Positions 50,968 to 60,656 of a DNA stretch of 64,000 bases are shown here, piece after piece (within the stretch, counting starts at the first letter, position 1; each line of letters opens with the position of its first letter). The notes under the pieces are model-generated. The model was given only the letters and a program-made list of their open reading frames with translations, was not told the DNA's origin and did not search any database. Source of the stretch: an uncultured Lachnospiraceae bacterium (GTDB lineage Bacteria > Bacillota > Clostridia > Lachnospirales > Lachnospiraceae); assembly GCA_934317005.1 (NCBI GenBank), contig CAKREB010000008.1, positions 1 to 64,000 of the forward strand. Reading direction: 5' to 3'. The translations under genes and the position numbers were made by a program.

Positions 50968-53835
50968 ATGCTGGATATTATAAAAGAGCATTTGAAGAAT
51001 TTTTTTGAATCACGCCTTTTGCCCGTTGCAGTTTTGTTTGTAATCCTTTTTTCGGTATTAATAAACAGAATGTTTCAGCTGCAGATTGCAGAAACAGACA
51101 GCTATGCAAATGCTGCAGCAAAAAGAACAGAACAGACCCGGGATATTAAAGCGTCACGTGGCAATATATACGATTGTAACGGACAGGTGTTAGCTTATAA
51201 TAAGCTTGCCTATAATGTAACATTTACGGCAAATGATACAACAGCCCAATTAAAATCAGAAGAGAAAAATAAGATGATCTATCGTCTGATCAAAATTTTG
51301 GAAAGAGAAGGCGATAAGTTATCTGTAGAGTTTAATATTGAGTTTGATAAAAAGGGAGTTGCCCAGTTTACGATCAGTGGCAATGCTTTGCTGCGTTTTA
51401 AAGCCGAAGTATTTTCAACCCGTGTTGCCGAACTGAACCAGGAGCAGCGCGATATGACGGCACAGGAGGTCTTTGACTTTTTGCGCTATGACGACGGAAA
51501 AGACAGTCCTAAGTTTTTGATTGATAAAAAAGGCTCTGAAACTTATGATGATGAAACAGCGCTGCAGATCATGTCTGTACGTTATGCCATGTATATTAAT
51601 CGTTTTAAAAGCTATCAGTCAATTGTTCTGGCACAGGATGTTTCTGACAAAGCAGTTGCAGCGATAAAAGAAAACAGCATGGAGCTTCCGGGGGTAGACG
51701 TAGAAGAGGATGCAACTCGCGTCTACAAAAAAAGTAAGTATTTCGCCCATCTGCTAGGGTATACCGGAGCAATTTCTTCCGAAAAATTAGAACAGCTAAA
51801 GGAAGAAGATCCAAACACAACCTATTCTACATCGGATCAGATTGGTATTTCCGGTCTGGAAAGCACATATGAAGAGTATCTGCGCGGTACAAAGGGAAGT
51901 GAAAAGCTGACGATCAACGAAACCACAAGCAGAATTGAAAATGTTGAAAGAAAGACAGATCCGGTTGCCGGAAACAATTTATATCTTTCAATTGATGCAA
52001 AACTGCAGGAAGAATGCTATAAGCTGTTAGAAGAGCATATTGCAGGTGTATTGATTGCAAATATCAATAACAGCGCCAGCGCAGGCTCGAGGGGACACTC
52101 TGCATCCGAGATCAAAGTACCGATTTATGATGTATATAGTGCTCTGATTGAAAATAATATTATCAATTCAGACCGTTTTACAGATAAAGATGCGTCTGCT
52201 CTTGAAAAAAAGACATATCAGAAATATAAGACAAAGTCAAAAGAGATCAAGAAGAAAATGCGTAAGATACTTGATGTGGACAGCAAGACGACAAAGCGTC
52301 AGCTTTCAGACTCTATGGCTGACTTTGTAGATTATTTTTACAAAGCTTTAAAGGCAGATAAGGTAATCTTAACCGATCAGGTAGATGCTTCCGATGCGAC
52401 ATTTAAAAAGTATGTTGCCGGAAAGATTAGCCTGAGTGAGTTTTTACAATATGCGATATCAAAAAGCTGGGTTGATCTGAGTGTATTAAATATTGGTGAT
52501 AAATATTTTAGTACCGAAGAAATTTATGGCAAGCTGATTGATTATGGAATGGATCTGTTAGATCATGACAATGATTATCCAAAGATGGTTTACAGCTTTT
52601 TGATCCATCAGCAGGAGTTATCCGGAAGAGATTGCTGTCTGTTGCTGTTTGATCAGGGTGATATCAAATATAATGCAAAGGAATATGATAACTTAAAGCT
52701 TGGACTTACCTCTCCATATTCTTTTATTATCAAAAAGATCAAAAAGTTGGAGATCACACCGGGAGATCTCGGCTTAGAGCCTTGTTCCGGTTCACTTGTT
52801 GTAACAGATGTCAACACCGGAGCCGTAAAGGCTATGGTAAGTTATCCAAGCTATGACAATAACAAGATGGCTAATCAGGTAGATTCTGATTACTTTTATA
52901 ACTATCTGACACAGGCATCTTCTTCTCCATTGTTAAACCGTCCGGTACAGCAGGAGATCGCACCGGGTTCTACTTTTAAGATTGTATCTTCTGTAGCCGG
53001 TCTGGAAGAAGGCGTGATCACACCGAGCACTGTAATATACGACCACGTAAAATTTGATAAGATCAATCCTTCCCCAAGCTGCTGGAAAAAATCCGGTCAT
53101 GGAAATCTGACCGTATCTACAGCAATCGAGGCATCTTGTAACTATTTTTATTACAACGTTGGATTTAAGTTAGGATATGGTAAACCAAGCGGTTCCGTTA
53201 GTGATTCTAAAGGTCTTGCCCGCTTGAAAAAATATGCCAATATGTTTGGTTTAACAGACAAGTCGGGAGTGGAATTAGTCGAAACTTCACCGAAGTTTTC
53301 CAAAACGGATATTGTCCGTTCTGCGATTGGACAGGCTACACATGCCTATACACCGGCACAGCTTTCCCGCTATGTTACTACGGTAGCAAACAACGGAACC
53401 TGTTATGACTTGACATTGATTGATAAAATAGAAGATGTCAACGGAAAAGTTGTGTTACAGAACAAGGCAAAGGTACGCAACAAGGTAAAACTTGCAAGCT
53501 CCACCTGGAAAAGCATCCATAAGGGAATGTATCTGGTAACAAACGGAGCAGGAAGTTCTACGGCAGCTATGTTTTCCGGTTTAAAGAAAAAAGTAGCCGG
53601 CAAGACAGGTACCGCACAGTTAAATAGTTATCATGCAAACCATGCAGAATTTATTTCCTATGCTCCATATAACAAGCCGGAGATTTCTGTAACCTGCGTG
53701 ATTCCAAATGGATATGCATCCTCTAATGCAGCACAGACTGCAAGAGATGTTTATAAATATTATTTCAGCAATGGAAAGAAAAAGGTATCCGGAAAGGTTA
53801 AGATGCCTGAATCGGCTACCAACCATATGGATTAG
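50968..53835 (+). CDS. Penicillin-binding protein 2 with large insertion
   Basis: This class B transpeptidase cross-links peptidoglycan during elongation. The 955-residue protein has an N-terminal membrane helix (about 18-34), the dimerisation domain, and the transpeptidase motifs Ser668 in PGSTFK, Ser723-Cys-Asn, and Lys879-Thr-Gly. It is much longer than the usual 600-700 because of about 230 extra residues (roughly 360-600, Lys- and Asp-rich) between the dimerisation domain and the DVNTGAVKAMVSYPSYD segment. The gene lies downstream of mreD and three genes before rodA, its likely glycosyltransferase partner. Confidence 0.93.
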   Translation: MLDIIKEHLKNFFESRLLPVAVLFVILFSVLINRMFQLQIAETDSYANAAAKRTEQTRDIKASRGNIYDCNGQVLAYNKLAYNVTFTANDTTAQLKSEEKNKMIYRLIKILEREGDKLSVEFNIEFDKKGVAQFTISGNALLRFKAEVFSTRVAELNQEQRDMTAQEVFDFLRYDDGKDSPKFLIDKKGSETYDDETALQIMSVRYAMYINRFKSYQSIVLAQDVSDKAVAAIKENSMELPGVDVEEDATRVYKKSKYFAHLLGYTGAISSEKLEQLKEEDPNTTYSTSDQIGISGLESTYEEYLRGTKGSEKLTINETTSRIENVERKTDPVAGNNLYLSIDAKLQEECYKLLEEHIAGVLIANINNSASAGSRGHSASEIKVPIYDVYSALIENNIINSDRFTDKDASALEKKTYQKYKTKSKEIKKKMRKILDVDSKTTKRQLSDSMADFVDYFYKALKADKVILTDQVDASDATFKKYVAGKISLSEFLQYAISKSWVDLSVLNIGDKYFSTEEIYGKLIDYGMDLLDHDNDYPKMVYSFLIHQQELSGRDCCLLLFDQGDIKYNAKEYDNLKLGLTSPYSFIIKKIKKLEITPGDLGLEPCSGSLVVTDVNTGAVKAMVSYPSYDNNKMANQVDSDYFYNYLTQASSSPLLNRPVQQEIAPGSTFKIVSSVAGLEEGVITPSTVIYDHVKFDKINPSPSCWKKSGHGNLTVSTAIEASCNYFYYNVGFKLGYGKPSGSVSDSKGLARLKKYANMFGLTDKSGVELVETSPKFSKTDIVRSAIGQATHAYTPAQLSRYVTTVANNGTCYDLTLIDKIEDVNGKVVLQNKAKVRNKVKLASSTWKSIHKGMYLVTNGAGSSTAAMFSGLKKKVAGKTGTAQLNSYHANHAEFISYAPYNKPEISVTCVIPNGYASSNAAQTARDVYKYYFSNGKKKVSGKVKMPESATNHMD

Positions 53836-53895
53836 CTGAAAAACAAAGGAGTAAAAGTTTCTATCTCATAAGAGAATTTCAGATTGGAGGGGAGC

Positions 53896-54561
53896 ATGAA
53901 CGATACAGTAGTATTTAAAGGAACCAAATCAGGAATTATGCTTGTATTAGATCCCAATACAGCATTTGAACAATTAAAAAAGGATGTTGCAGCAAAATTT
54001 AAGGCATCCTCTGAATTTTTAGGAGAAGCCCAAAAAGCAATTTCCTTTCAGGGAAAAGTGTTAAGCGATGAAGAGAAGATGGAAATTGTCGATATCATTC
54101 ATCAGAACTGCAAACTAAATATTGTATGCATTATGGAAGAGGATGAGAAGTTAGAACGGGCTTTTCGCCAATCTATGGAATCCAAGTTTGCACAACAGGA
54201 CTACAGCACCGGACAGTTTTTCAAGGGAAATCTGCGCTCCGGTCAGGTGTTAGATGTAGAAACCAGCATTATCATTATTGGTGATGTCAAAGCAGGTGCA
54301 AAGGTAGTTTCAAAGGGAAATGTAATCATTTTAGGAGCACTTCGTGGAAATGTATATGCCGGTTCTGCTGGAAATCACGACGCTTTTGTTGTGGCACTGG
54401 ACATGGAACCGATGCAGATACGAATTGCAGATACCATTGCAAGAGCACCGGACAAGCCAAAGAAAAAGCAGCCGAAGGAAACCAAAATTGCATTTTGGGA
54501 GGATGGCAATATTTATATTGAACCTCTGGACAAAGATGTGATGGGAGATATTCGGTTATAG
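53896..54561 (+). CDS. minC: Septum site-determining protein MinC
   Basis: MinC blocks FtsZ assembly away from mid-cell. The 221-residue protein has an N-terminal FtsZ-binding domain and the C-terminal beta-helix with GNLRSGQVLDVETSIIIIGD and GNVIILGALRGNVYAG. The ATG at 53896 is chosen because GGAGGGG lies just upstream and after the alternative TTG at 53884. minD and minE follow. Confidence 0.93.
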   Translation: MNDTVVFKGTKSGIMLVLDPNTAFEQLKKDVAAKFKASSEFLGEAQKAISFQGKVLSDEEKMEIVDIIHQNCKLNIVCIMEEDEKLERAFRQSMESKFAQQDYSTGQFFKGNLRSGQVLDVETSIIIIGDVKAGAKVVSKGNVIILGALRGNVYAGSAGNHDAFVVALDMEPMQIRIADTIARAPDKPKKKQPKETKIAFWEDGNIYIEPLDKDVMGDIRL

Positions 54562-54653
54562 ATTTTTTTCTATTTTTTTGGTAGAATATAATAAGATGTG
54601 ATTTAGCTCAATATTAGTTCGTCTGTTCGATTCGTTTCTGATAGAAGAGCTTT

Positions 54654-54662
54654 TGATATAAT
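54654..54662 (+). promoter_or_regulatory. Extended -10 promoter before minD
   Basis: TGATATAAT at 54654-54662 is an extended -10 with a poor -35 (TTTCTG). It may give minD, minE and rodA expression apart from minC. Confidence 0.5.
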
Positions 54663-54688
54663 ATATTCATTTAGGAGGAATAAAAATT

Positions 54689-55483
54689 ATGGGAGAAGTG
54701 ATCGTTATTACATCTGGAAAGGGCGGCGTTGGAAAGACAACTACTACTGCAAACGTCGGAACCGGATTGGCAATGCTTGGGAAGAAGGTTGTGTTGATTG
54801 ACACAGATATAGGACTTCGTAACCTTGATGTTGTTATGGGATTAGAAAACCGTATCGTATATAATCTGGTAGATGTTGTAGAAAACAATTGCCGTATTAA
54901 ACAGGCCCTGATCAAAGATAAGCGTTATGAAAATCTCTTTCTCTTACCATCTGCACAGACAAAGGACAAGACATCCGTTAGTCCGGAACAGATGAAGAAG
55001 CTTGCAGATGAATTAAAGAATGAGTTTGATTATATTTTGATGGACTGCCCGGCAGGAATCGAGCAGGGCTTTAAAAATGCGATTGCTGGTGCTGACCGTG
55101 CTTTGGTTGTGACAACTCCTGAAGTATCTGCAGTTCGTGATGCAGACCGCATTATCGGACTTCTTGAGGCAAATGAGATCAAGCAGACTCATTTGATCGT
55201 AAACCGTCTGCGTACTGATATGGTTAAAGAAGGAAACATGATGTCAAGTGATGACGTTGTAGAAATTCTTGCTGTTGATCTGATCGGTGTTGTACCGGAT
55301 GATGAGCAGATCGTTATTTCTACTAATAATGGTGAACCTTTAGTCGGTTCTGATTCAAAAGCCGGACAGGCATATATGAATATCTGCAAGCGTGTGTTAG
55401 GTGAAGATGTCCCTTATCTTGATTTGGAAGAAACAAAGGGATTTTTCCAGAAATTTGCATCATTATTTAGCAGAAATAAATAA
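54689..55483 (+). CDS. minD: Septum site-determining ATPase MinD
   Basis: MinD recruits MinC to the membrane. The 264-residue protein has the deviant Walker A GKGGVGKTTTTANVG, MDCPAGIEQG, and a C-terminal amphipathic helix (FFQKFASLFSRNK) for membrane binding. TTTAGGAGG lies upstream of the ATG. It is followed by minE. Confidence 0.97.
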   Translation: MGEVIVITSGKGGVGKTTTTANVGTGLAMLGKKVVLIDTDIGLRNLDVVMGLENRIVYNLVDVVENNCRIKQALIKDKRYENLFLLPSAQTKDKTSVSPEQMKKLADELKNEFDYILMDCPAGIEQGFKNAIAGADRALVVTTPEVSAVRDADRIIGLLEANEIKQTHLIVNRLRTDMVKEGNMMSSDDVVEILAVDLIGVVPDDEQIVISTNNGEPLVGSDSKAGQAYMNICKRVLGEDVPYLDLEETKGFFQKFASLFSRNK

Positions 55484-55580
55484 ATTACAACGTTGCTTTG
55501 TCTGATAGCAGACAACTAACAGGTATGGCATATAAAGGTAAATTATACATAGCAGTATGTGTAAAGAAATGGAGACGAGT

Positions 55581-55868
55581 ATGGGATTTTTATCAAATTT
55601 TTTTAAAAGTTCCGAAAACAGCAGTGATGTCGCAAAAAATCGTTTAAAAGTAGCGATTACATCTGACCGCGCTGTATGTTCCCCGGAATTAATGGAACAG
55701 ATGAAAAATGATATTATAGAAGTAATATCAAAATATCTTGATATTGATACGGAAGGTTTAGACATTAAGGTAACAAAGACAGAGCTTGATGACTCTTCTG
55801 GAACGATCAATGCCCTTCTTGCAAATATTCCGATCAAGGAAGGCTCTAGAAATTTCAGAAAGAAATAA
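55581..55868 (+). CDS. minE: Cell division topological specificity factor MinE
   Basis: MinE stimulates MinD ATPase and drives pole-to-pole oscillation. The 95-residue protein has the membrane-targeting start MGFLSNFF, the anti-MinCD helix (VAKNRLKVAIT), and the DIIEVISKYLDID dimer domain. The ATG at 55581 fits GGAG 6 nt upstream; the frame is open to 55557. Its presence with MinCD means an oscillating system rather than a DivIVA/MinJ one. Confidence 0.93.
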   Translation: MGFLSNFFKSSENSSDVAKNRLKVAITSDRAVCSPELMEQMKNDIIEVISKYLDIDTEGLDIKVTKTELDDSSGTINALLANIPIKEGSRNFRKK

Positions 55869-55899
55869 TCTTTCGTTCGTATAGTTAGGAAGGCTGAAT

Positions 55900-57132
55900 A
55901 TGATTAACAGAATTAAACAGTACGATTGGAAAAAATATAATTATTCCTTATTAATCGCTGTAATTACTCTCTGTCTGATCAGTGCGTTTATTGTAAAGCA
56001 GGCTGGTGGAGAAGAACACGGCATGTCATATATGAAAGGACAGCTTACCGGTATGATCTTAGGATTGATCATCGTGGCAATTCTTTCCATGTTAGACTAT
56101 CATTTTATTTGTAAATTCGTTTTAGTCTATTATCTGATCGGTATTTTGCTGACGGCAGCAACCAAAACTTCACTGGGAACTACCAATGGAACCGAGGCTA
56201 CCAGATGGATCAAGGTTGGCCCGATTACCTTTCAGCCTTCTGAGCTAATGAAGATCATATTGATCCTTACATTAGCAATGATATTTGTAAAGCTGCGAAA
56301 CCGTCTGGACAGATGGAGTACGTTAGCAATTGTTGCAGCAGTAACACTTGTTCCTGTTGTACTGATCTTAACACAGCCGGATCTGTCGTCCAGTCTGGTT
56401 GCCGTATTTATTATGGTGATCATGATCGTTGTCGCCGGAGTAAATTATCGGCTGTTAGCACCTGTCTTTGCACTGGGGCTGCCACTTGGAGTAGTTTTAT
56501 TCTGGTATATACAGCAGCCTTATAATATTTTATTAAAAGCAAAGATATTAAAGCCATATCATTATAAACGTATTATGGCATGGCTGCATCCGGAAACGGA
56601 TATAAATGGGGATATTAACTATCAGCAGAATCGTTCACTTCGTGCGATCGCAGCCGGAAAGCTGTCCGGAAAGTTTCTTCAGGATGGTGGTGCAAAACCT
56701 GGACAGTCCCGTGCATATTCTGCCGTTGGTGTCAATGAAAGTGACTTTGTCTGGGCAGTAATAGGCGAAGAATTTGGATTTTTAGGTTGTTGCCTGATTC
56801 TGCTTTTGTTTGCTTTTGTGATTTTTAAATGCTTTATGGTAGCAAAAAAATCACAGGATTATCTTGGAAAATTAATTGCAGTTGGTGTTGCGTCTATGTA
56901 CATGTTTCAGGTATTTACCAATATCTGTGTCGTCACACTGCTTTTTCCAAACACAGGACTACCACTTCCTTTTATCAGTAACGGATTAAGTTCGATGCTG
57001 TCGTCGATGATAGGAATTGGTCTGGTTATGAATATAGGAATTCAACCGGCGAAATCCAGTGGTGGCTTTTCCATGCGAAATCTTTCCGGAAACGGGCCGT
57101 CCTCTGGAATTGATCTGGATTTAGAATTATAG
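55900..57132 (+). CDS. rodA: Rod shape-determining glycosyltransferase RodA
   Basis: This SEDS-family membrane protein polymerises glycan strands with its class B PBP partner. The 410-residue protein has about ten helices and the family segments ATRWIKVGPITFQPSELMKI, LTQPDLSSSLV and FVWAVIGEEFGFLG. It lies after minE, and the PBP with which it pairs is upstream. FtsW is the alternative, but the neighbours and the sequence favour RodA. Confidence 0.92.
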   Translation: MINRIKQYDWKKYNYSLLIAVITLCLISAFIVKQAGGEEHGMSYMKGQLTGMILGLIIVAILSMLDYHFICKFVLVYYLIGILLTAATKTSLGTTNGTEATRWIKVGPITFQPSELMKIILILTLAMIFVKLRNRLDRWSTLAIVAAVTLVPVVLILTQPDLSSSLVAVFIMVIMIVVAGVNYRLLAPVFALGLPLGVVLFWYIQQPYNILLKAKILKPYHYKRIMAWLHPETDINGDINYQQNRSLRAIAAGKLSGKFLQDGGAKPGQSRAYSAVGVNESDFVWAVIGEEFGFLGCCLILLLFAFVIFKCFMVAKKSQDYLGKLIAVGVASMYMFQVFTNICVVTLLFPNTGLPLPFISNGLSSMLSSMIGIGLVMNIGIQPAKSSGGFSMRNLSGNGPSSGIDLDLEL

Positions 57133-57205
57133 ATATGAGTTAAAAATATGTATTATGGGGATAGTACAAGAAGGCATAAAAAATATACATAAGGGGGAAC
57201 GGTAA

Positions 57206-57628
57206 ATGAACATTGGATTAATTGCACATGATGCAAAGAAAATATTAATGCAGAATTTTGCGATTGCTTATAGAGGAATTTTAAGCAAGCATGATATTTA
57301 TGCAACGGGTACAACGGGACGCCTGATAGAAGAGGTGACAAACTTAAATGTACACAAATATCTTGCAGGACATTTAGGAGGCGAACAGCAGCTTGCCTCC
57401 CAGATTGAGCATAATCAGCTCGACATGGTATTTTTTTTAAGAGATCCACTCTCTCCAAAATCCCATGAACCGGACGTTAATAATGTAATCCATCTTTGCG
57501 ATATGTATAATATTCCATTTGCAACAAATCTTGCAACAGCAGAGCTTTTGATCAAAGCACTTGATCGTGGAGATCTGGAATGGCGTGAGGTTTTGAAAAA
57601 AGAAGGAAACGAAGAAAATGATAAATAG
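57206..57628 (+). CDS. mgsA: Methylglyoxal synthase
   Basis: The enzyme converts dihydroxyacetone phosphate to methylglyoxal, a bypass under sugar stress. The 140-residue protein has LIAHDAKK, ATGTTGRLI, and the FFLRDPLSPKSHEPDVN segment with the catalytic Asp. Its last 11 bp overlap the start of the carboxypeptidase gene, so the two are translated together. A link to wall synthesis is not obvious. Confidence 0.96.
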   Translation: MNIGLIAHDAKKILMQNFAIAYRGILSKHDIYATGTTGRLIEEVTNLNVHKYLAGHLGGEQQLASQIEHNQLDMVFFLRDPLSPKSHEPDVNNVIHLCDMYNIPFATNLATAELLIKALDRGDLEWREVLKKEGNEENDK

Positions 57629-58613
57629 AAAAATAAAACGTATTTTTGCATGTGGTCTTTTTCTCTGTATTACCTTGTCAGGATGTGGGACACAGAAAAA
57701 CGCACTGTTAGATTATCACGTAGATATTTCTACGACTGGTTTGCAGTCAGAGAGTAACAGTACGATCGCGCAAAATTATTTATCAGATGGAATCTGTGTG
57801 ATTCCAAAAAACAAGCAAACTAAAGCCAAAGATGCTATTATGAGTGCAAGGGCATCGTTAGTGGTAAATGATACAGACGGAAAGATGTTGTATTCTGATA
57901 ATATCTACAAAAAAGTATATCCAGCCAGCATCACAAAAATTGTCACAGCATTAGTTGCTTTAAAATACGGAAATCTGGATGATGTCGTAACTATCAGTTA
58001 TAACGCATCTCATATTACAGAATACGGTGCTAAGCTTTGTGGCTTTGCAGAAGGGGATCAGATTGTCCTTCGGGATCTGCTATCGTCTTTTTTGGTCTGT
58101 TCCGGTAATGATGCCGGTGTAGCGATTGCTGAACAAATTTCCGGAAGTGTCACGAAATTTGCAAAACTAATGAATCAGGAAGTGCAAAAGCTTGGTGCGG
58201 TTCAGTCGCATTTTGTCAATCCGCATGGATTACATGACAAAAAGCATTATACAACAGCATATGATCTGTATTTGATCTTTCACGAGCTGGCAAAAAACCA
58301 GACCTTTTTGGATATTGTAAGCCAGCCTTACTATGTTGCGAAATTTCACGGCAAAGATCATAAGGCAAAAAAGCTTTATTTTTCATCAACAGACCGCTAT
58401 CTGGTCGGAAGAGCAGCCGCACCGGAGGGAATTAATGTAATCGGCGGTAAAACCGGTACAACCTTTGATGCCGGCTCTTGCCTGATCTTATATTCTCAGG
58501 GACAAAACGATAATCATTATATTTCTGTTGTATTAAAAGCAGATGGTGGAGAAAGCTTATATACACAGATGAATCATTTATTGCAATATGCAGCAAATGA
58601 TTCGATTCAATAA
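57618..58613 (+). CDS. D-alanyl-D-alanine carboxypeptidase, lipoprotein
   Basis: A peptidase S11 enzyme that trims pentapeptides in the wall. The 331-residue protein has a lipobox ending in LSGC at about residue 23, then the motifs PASITKI (SxxK), SGNDAG (SxN), and GGKTGTT (KTG). The lipid anchor is less common than the C-terminal helix of DacA. It overlaps mgsA by 11 bp and ends in a strong terminator. Confidence 0.93.
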   Translation: MINRKIKRIFACGLFLCITLSGCGTQKNALLDYHVDISTTGLQSESNSTIAQNYLSDGICVIPKNKQTKAKDAIMSARASLVVNDTDGKMLYSDNIYKKVYPASITKIVTALVALKYGNLDDVVTISYNASHITEYGAKLCGFAEGDQIVLRDLLSSFLVCSGNDAGVAIAEQISGSVTKFAKLMNQEVQKLGAVQSHFVNPHGLHDKKHYTTAYDLYLIFHELAKNQTFLDIVSQPYYVAKFHGKDHKAKKLYFSSTDRYLVGRAAAPEGINVIGGKTGTTFDAGSCLILYSQGQNDNHYISVVLKADGGESLYTQMNHLLQYAANDSIQ

Positions 58614-58624
58614 TTGCCCTACAA

Positions 58625-58677
58625 AAAGGTTTCCAATTGAGTGCATTGACGCACATTACAGATTGGAAACCTCTTTT
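58625..58677. terminator. Bidirectional terminator
   Basis: AGGTTTCCAAT (58627-58637) pairs with ATTGGAAACCT (58662-58672), with a second GTGC/GCAC helix inside. A-rich and T-rich flanks allow use from both sides, between convergent genes. Confidence 0.85.
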
Positions 58678-58716
58678 TGCATAAATAGGAAAATGTTATA
58701 AAAAAGGAACCTAAGA

Positions 58717-58917
58717 TCAGTGCGTATTTCCAATTCTTCCGTAATAGCTGATCGCATACAGACCGCCTATTCCGACTAAGGTATAGATAATACGCGAAAA
58801 GACGCTCATATCACCAAATAATGTACGCACCAGATCAAACTGGAGAACACCGATCAGTCCCCAATTAATTGCACCGATAATAACAAGTGTAAGCAAAACA
58901 TAATCTAATATTTTCAT
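58717..58917 (-). CDS. DUF378 family membrane protein
   Basis: The 66-residue protein has two membrane helices and the family motif TLVIIGAINWGLIG, with IGGLYAISYYGRI at the end. The function is unknown. The longer reading frame to 59025 is rejected because GAGG lies 6 nt before the ATG at 58917. The upstream bases are the pseudoknot leader, not coding. Confidence 0.85.
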   Translation of the reverse strand: MKILDYVLLTLVIIGAINWGLIGVLQFDLVRTLFGDMSVFSRIIYTLVGIGGLYAISYYGRIGNTH

Positions 58918-58923
58918 AAAATT

Positions 58924-58982
58924 CCTCATTTCTGCGCACGTTTTTTGTAGGATGAGCTTGTGTCCAGTGCGCACAGACACAA
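58924..58982 (-). promoter_or_regulatory. Leader RNA with predicted pseudoknot, copy C
   Basis: On the minus strand TTGTGTC (58982-58976) pairs with GACACAA (58964-58958). The loop TGCGCAC (58973-58967) is the complement of GTGCGCA (58939-58933), which lies 5 nt (GAAAT) before GAGG of the DUF378 gene. The sequence around it closely matches copy A, including an upstream ACGCG(A/G)GATTTGTG. The region 58983-59243 also holds the promoter of the next gene. Confidence 0.7.
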
Positions 58983-59134
58983 ATCTCGCGTATGAAAAAA
59001 TCATATTTTTCATACAAACTTTCATGTTCCAAATCTTTTGGTAAGATAATTTCCATCTTCTTACCTATCTGATCAGGTTTTATAATACAGTTTCCCCGCT
59101 ATGATAAAAAATATACTGTCGTTTTGTGAAAAGC

Positions 59135-59164
59135 TGGACAAATAGGCTAAAAATAGACTATAAT
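59135..59164 (+). promoter_or_regulatory. Promoter of the HlyD-like operon
   Basis: TGGACA (59135-59140) and TATAAT (59159-59164) are separated by 18 nt. Transcription would begin about 59171, giving a leader of 73 nt. Confidence 0.65.
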
Positions 59165-59243
59165 ATAATTTGAGTTTGTCTTTAGTTTGATAATAATCTG
59201 TCAGGTACAAAAGCTTTTCAAAAAGAGAGGAGGAAAACACGAA

Positions 59244-60644
59244 ATGAGTCGGAAAAAAAATCAAAAAGTAGTAAAGATGAAACGACGCAATTCGCATGTA
59301 TTAGGAATTTTTTTATGTATTTTCTCCATCTATCTGATCATATTATTCGTGCAGTCTTTTACAAACGAACATGTATCGATCTATGAAGTAAACAAAAAAC
59401 AGATTGCTGACAATGAAAATCTACGCGGTTTAGTTTTACGTGATGAAGAGGTAGTTACTTCTGTGCAGGCAGGATATGTCAATTATTATGTTGGCGAAGG
59501 TTCACGGCTTGCCGCCAATACGACCGTATACTCCATTGATAAAAATGGCAGCGTTGCAGATCAGGCTGCTACCGTAGATACAGCAGACGTAACGCTTTCT
59601 GAGCAGGATACAGAGGATATCCGCAATGATATCGCAAACTTCCGTGATAACTTTTCATTATCCGATTATAGCGGTATTTTAAATTTTCGTTATAATGTAG
59701 AAAACACATTATTAGAATTAACAGATATCAATCTTGCAAAAAATTTGAATAAGTTCAAAAAAGAAGCAGGAAATGGCACTGACTTTTCTTTAGTAAAAGC
59801 CAGCGCATCAGGGATTATTTCATTTTGTTCGGACGGAATGGAAGATACAAAGCTTGATTCCTTAAAACCGGAACAGTTCCAGGAGATGACAGACCACTGG
59901 AAACAGCTTAGAACCGGTAAATCCATCAAGGCAGGTGCACCGGTATATCGTCTGGTAAAGAGCGAAAAATGGTCTATAGTCGTACAGCTTTCCAGAGAAC
60001 AGTACAGCAAATTAGTACAGGAAAAACAGGTTCTCGTTAAGATAAAAAAAGATAACAGTACATTGTCACCAACGGTACGCACCTTTTCATCAAATGGAAA
60101 ATATTATGCAAATCTGATTTTTGACAAATATATGATTCATTATTTAAATAACCGTTATCTGGATGTCGAAATTCAATTTAATAATGCAGAGGGTTTAAAA
60201 ATACCAACCTCTTCCATTATTACCAAAAAGTTTTATGTAGTTCCAAAGGATTGTATTACGAAGGGGGATGGTCAGACTGTTTCCGGAAAGGACGGAATTG
60301 TAACAGTTACATATGATTCCTCCGGAAAAGAAGAGATTTCCTTCCTTGCCTGTGATATTTACTGGAAGGATGGAAAAGGTAATTCATATATTGATGCCAA
60401 TCTTGTACCGGCAGGTACCATGATCAAAAACTCTTCAGGTGAAAAGCTCCAGCTGACAAACATCAAAAAGTTAGATGGTGTCTATAATTGCAACCAGGGT
60501 TACTGCAAATTTCAGTATATTCACAAATTATATGAAAATAAAGAGTATGCTATTGTAGAAGAAGGAAATACCTATAGCTTATCAAATTATGATCATATTA
60601 TATTAAATCCTGATATCATTACAGAAGATGACATAATTTACTAG
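59244..60644 (+). CDS. HlyD-like membrane-anchored periplasmic adaptor protein
   Basis: The 466-residue protein has a basic N-terminus, one membrane helix (about residues 21-40), and an extracytoplasmic region with lipoyl-like segments (YVNYYVGEGSRLAANTTVYS). This architecture is like HlyD adaptor proteins, but no transporter is nearby. It is regularly found upstream of yggS and sepF in Lachnospiraceae and may serve the division site; this is inference. The ATG at 59244 follows GAGGAGG; the frame is open to 59187. Confidence 0.7.
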   Translation: MSRKKNQKVVKMKRRNSHVLGIFLCIFSIYLIILFVQSFTNEHVSIYEVNKKQIADNENLRGLVLRDEEVVTSVQAGYVNYYVGEGSRLAANTTVYSIDKNGSVADQAATVDTADVTLSEQDTEDIRNDIANFRDNFSLSDYSGILNFRYNVENTLLELTDINLAKNLNKFKKEAGNGTDFSLVKASASGIISFCSDGMEDTKLDSLKPEQFQEMTDHWKQLRTGKSIKAGAPVYRLVKSEKWSIVVQLSREQYSKLVQEKQVLVKIKKDNSTLSPTVRTFSSNGKYYANLIFDKYMIHYLNNRYLDVEIQFNNAEGLKIPTSSIITKKFYVVPKDCITKGDGQTVSGKDGIVTVTYDSSGKEEISFLACDIYWKDGKGNSYIDANLVPAGTMIKNSSGEKLQLTNIKKLDGVYNCNQGYCKFQYIHKLYENKEYAIVEEGNTYSLSNYDHIILNPDIITEDDIIY

Positions 60645-60656
60645 GAGGTGGCAAAA

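Noticed and set aside
58918..59025. Longer N-terminus for the DUF378 protein
   Set aside because: The added codons translate the pseudoknot leader; GAGG supports the ATG at 58917.
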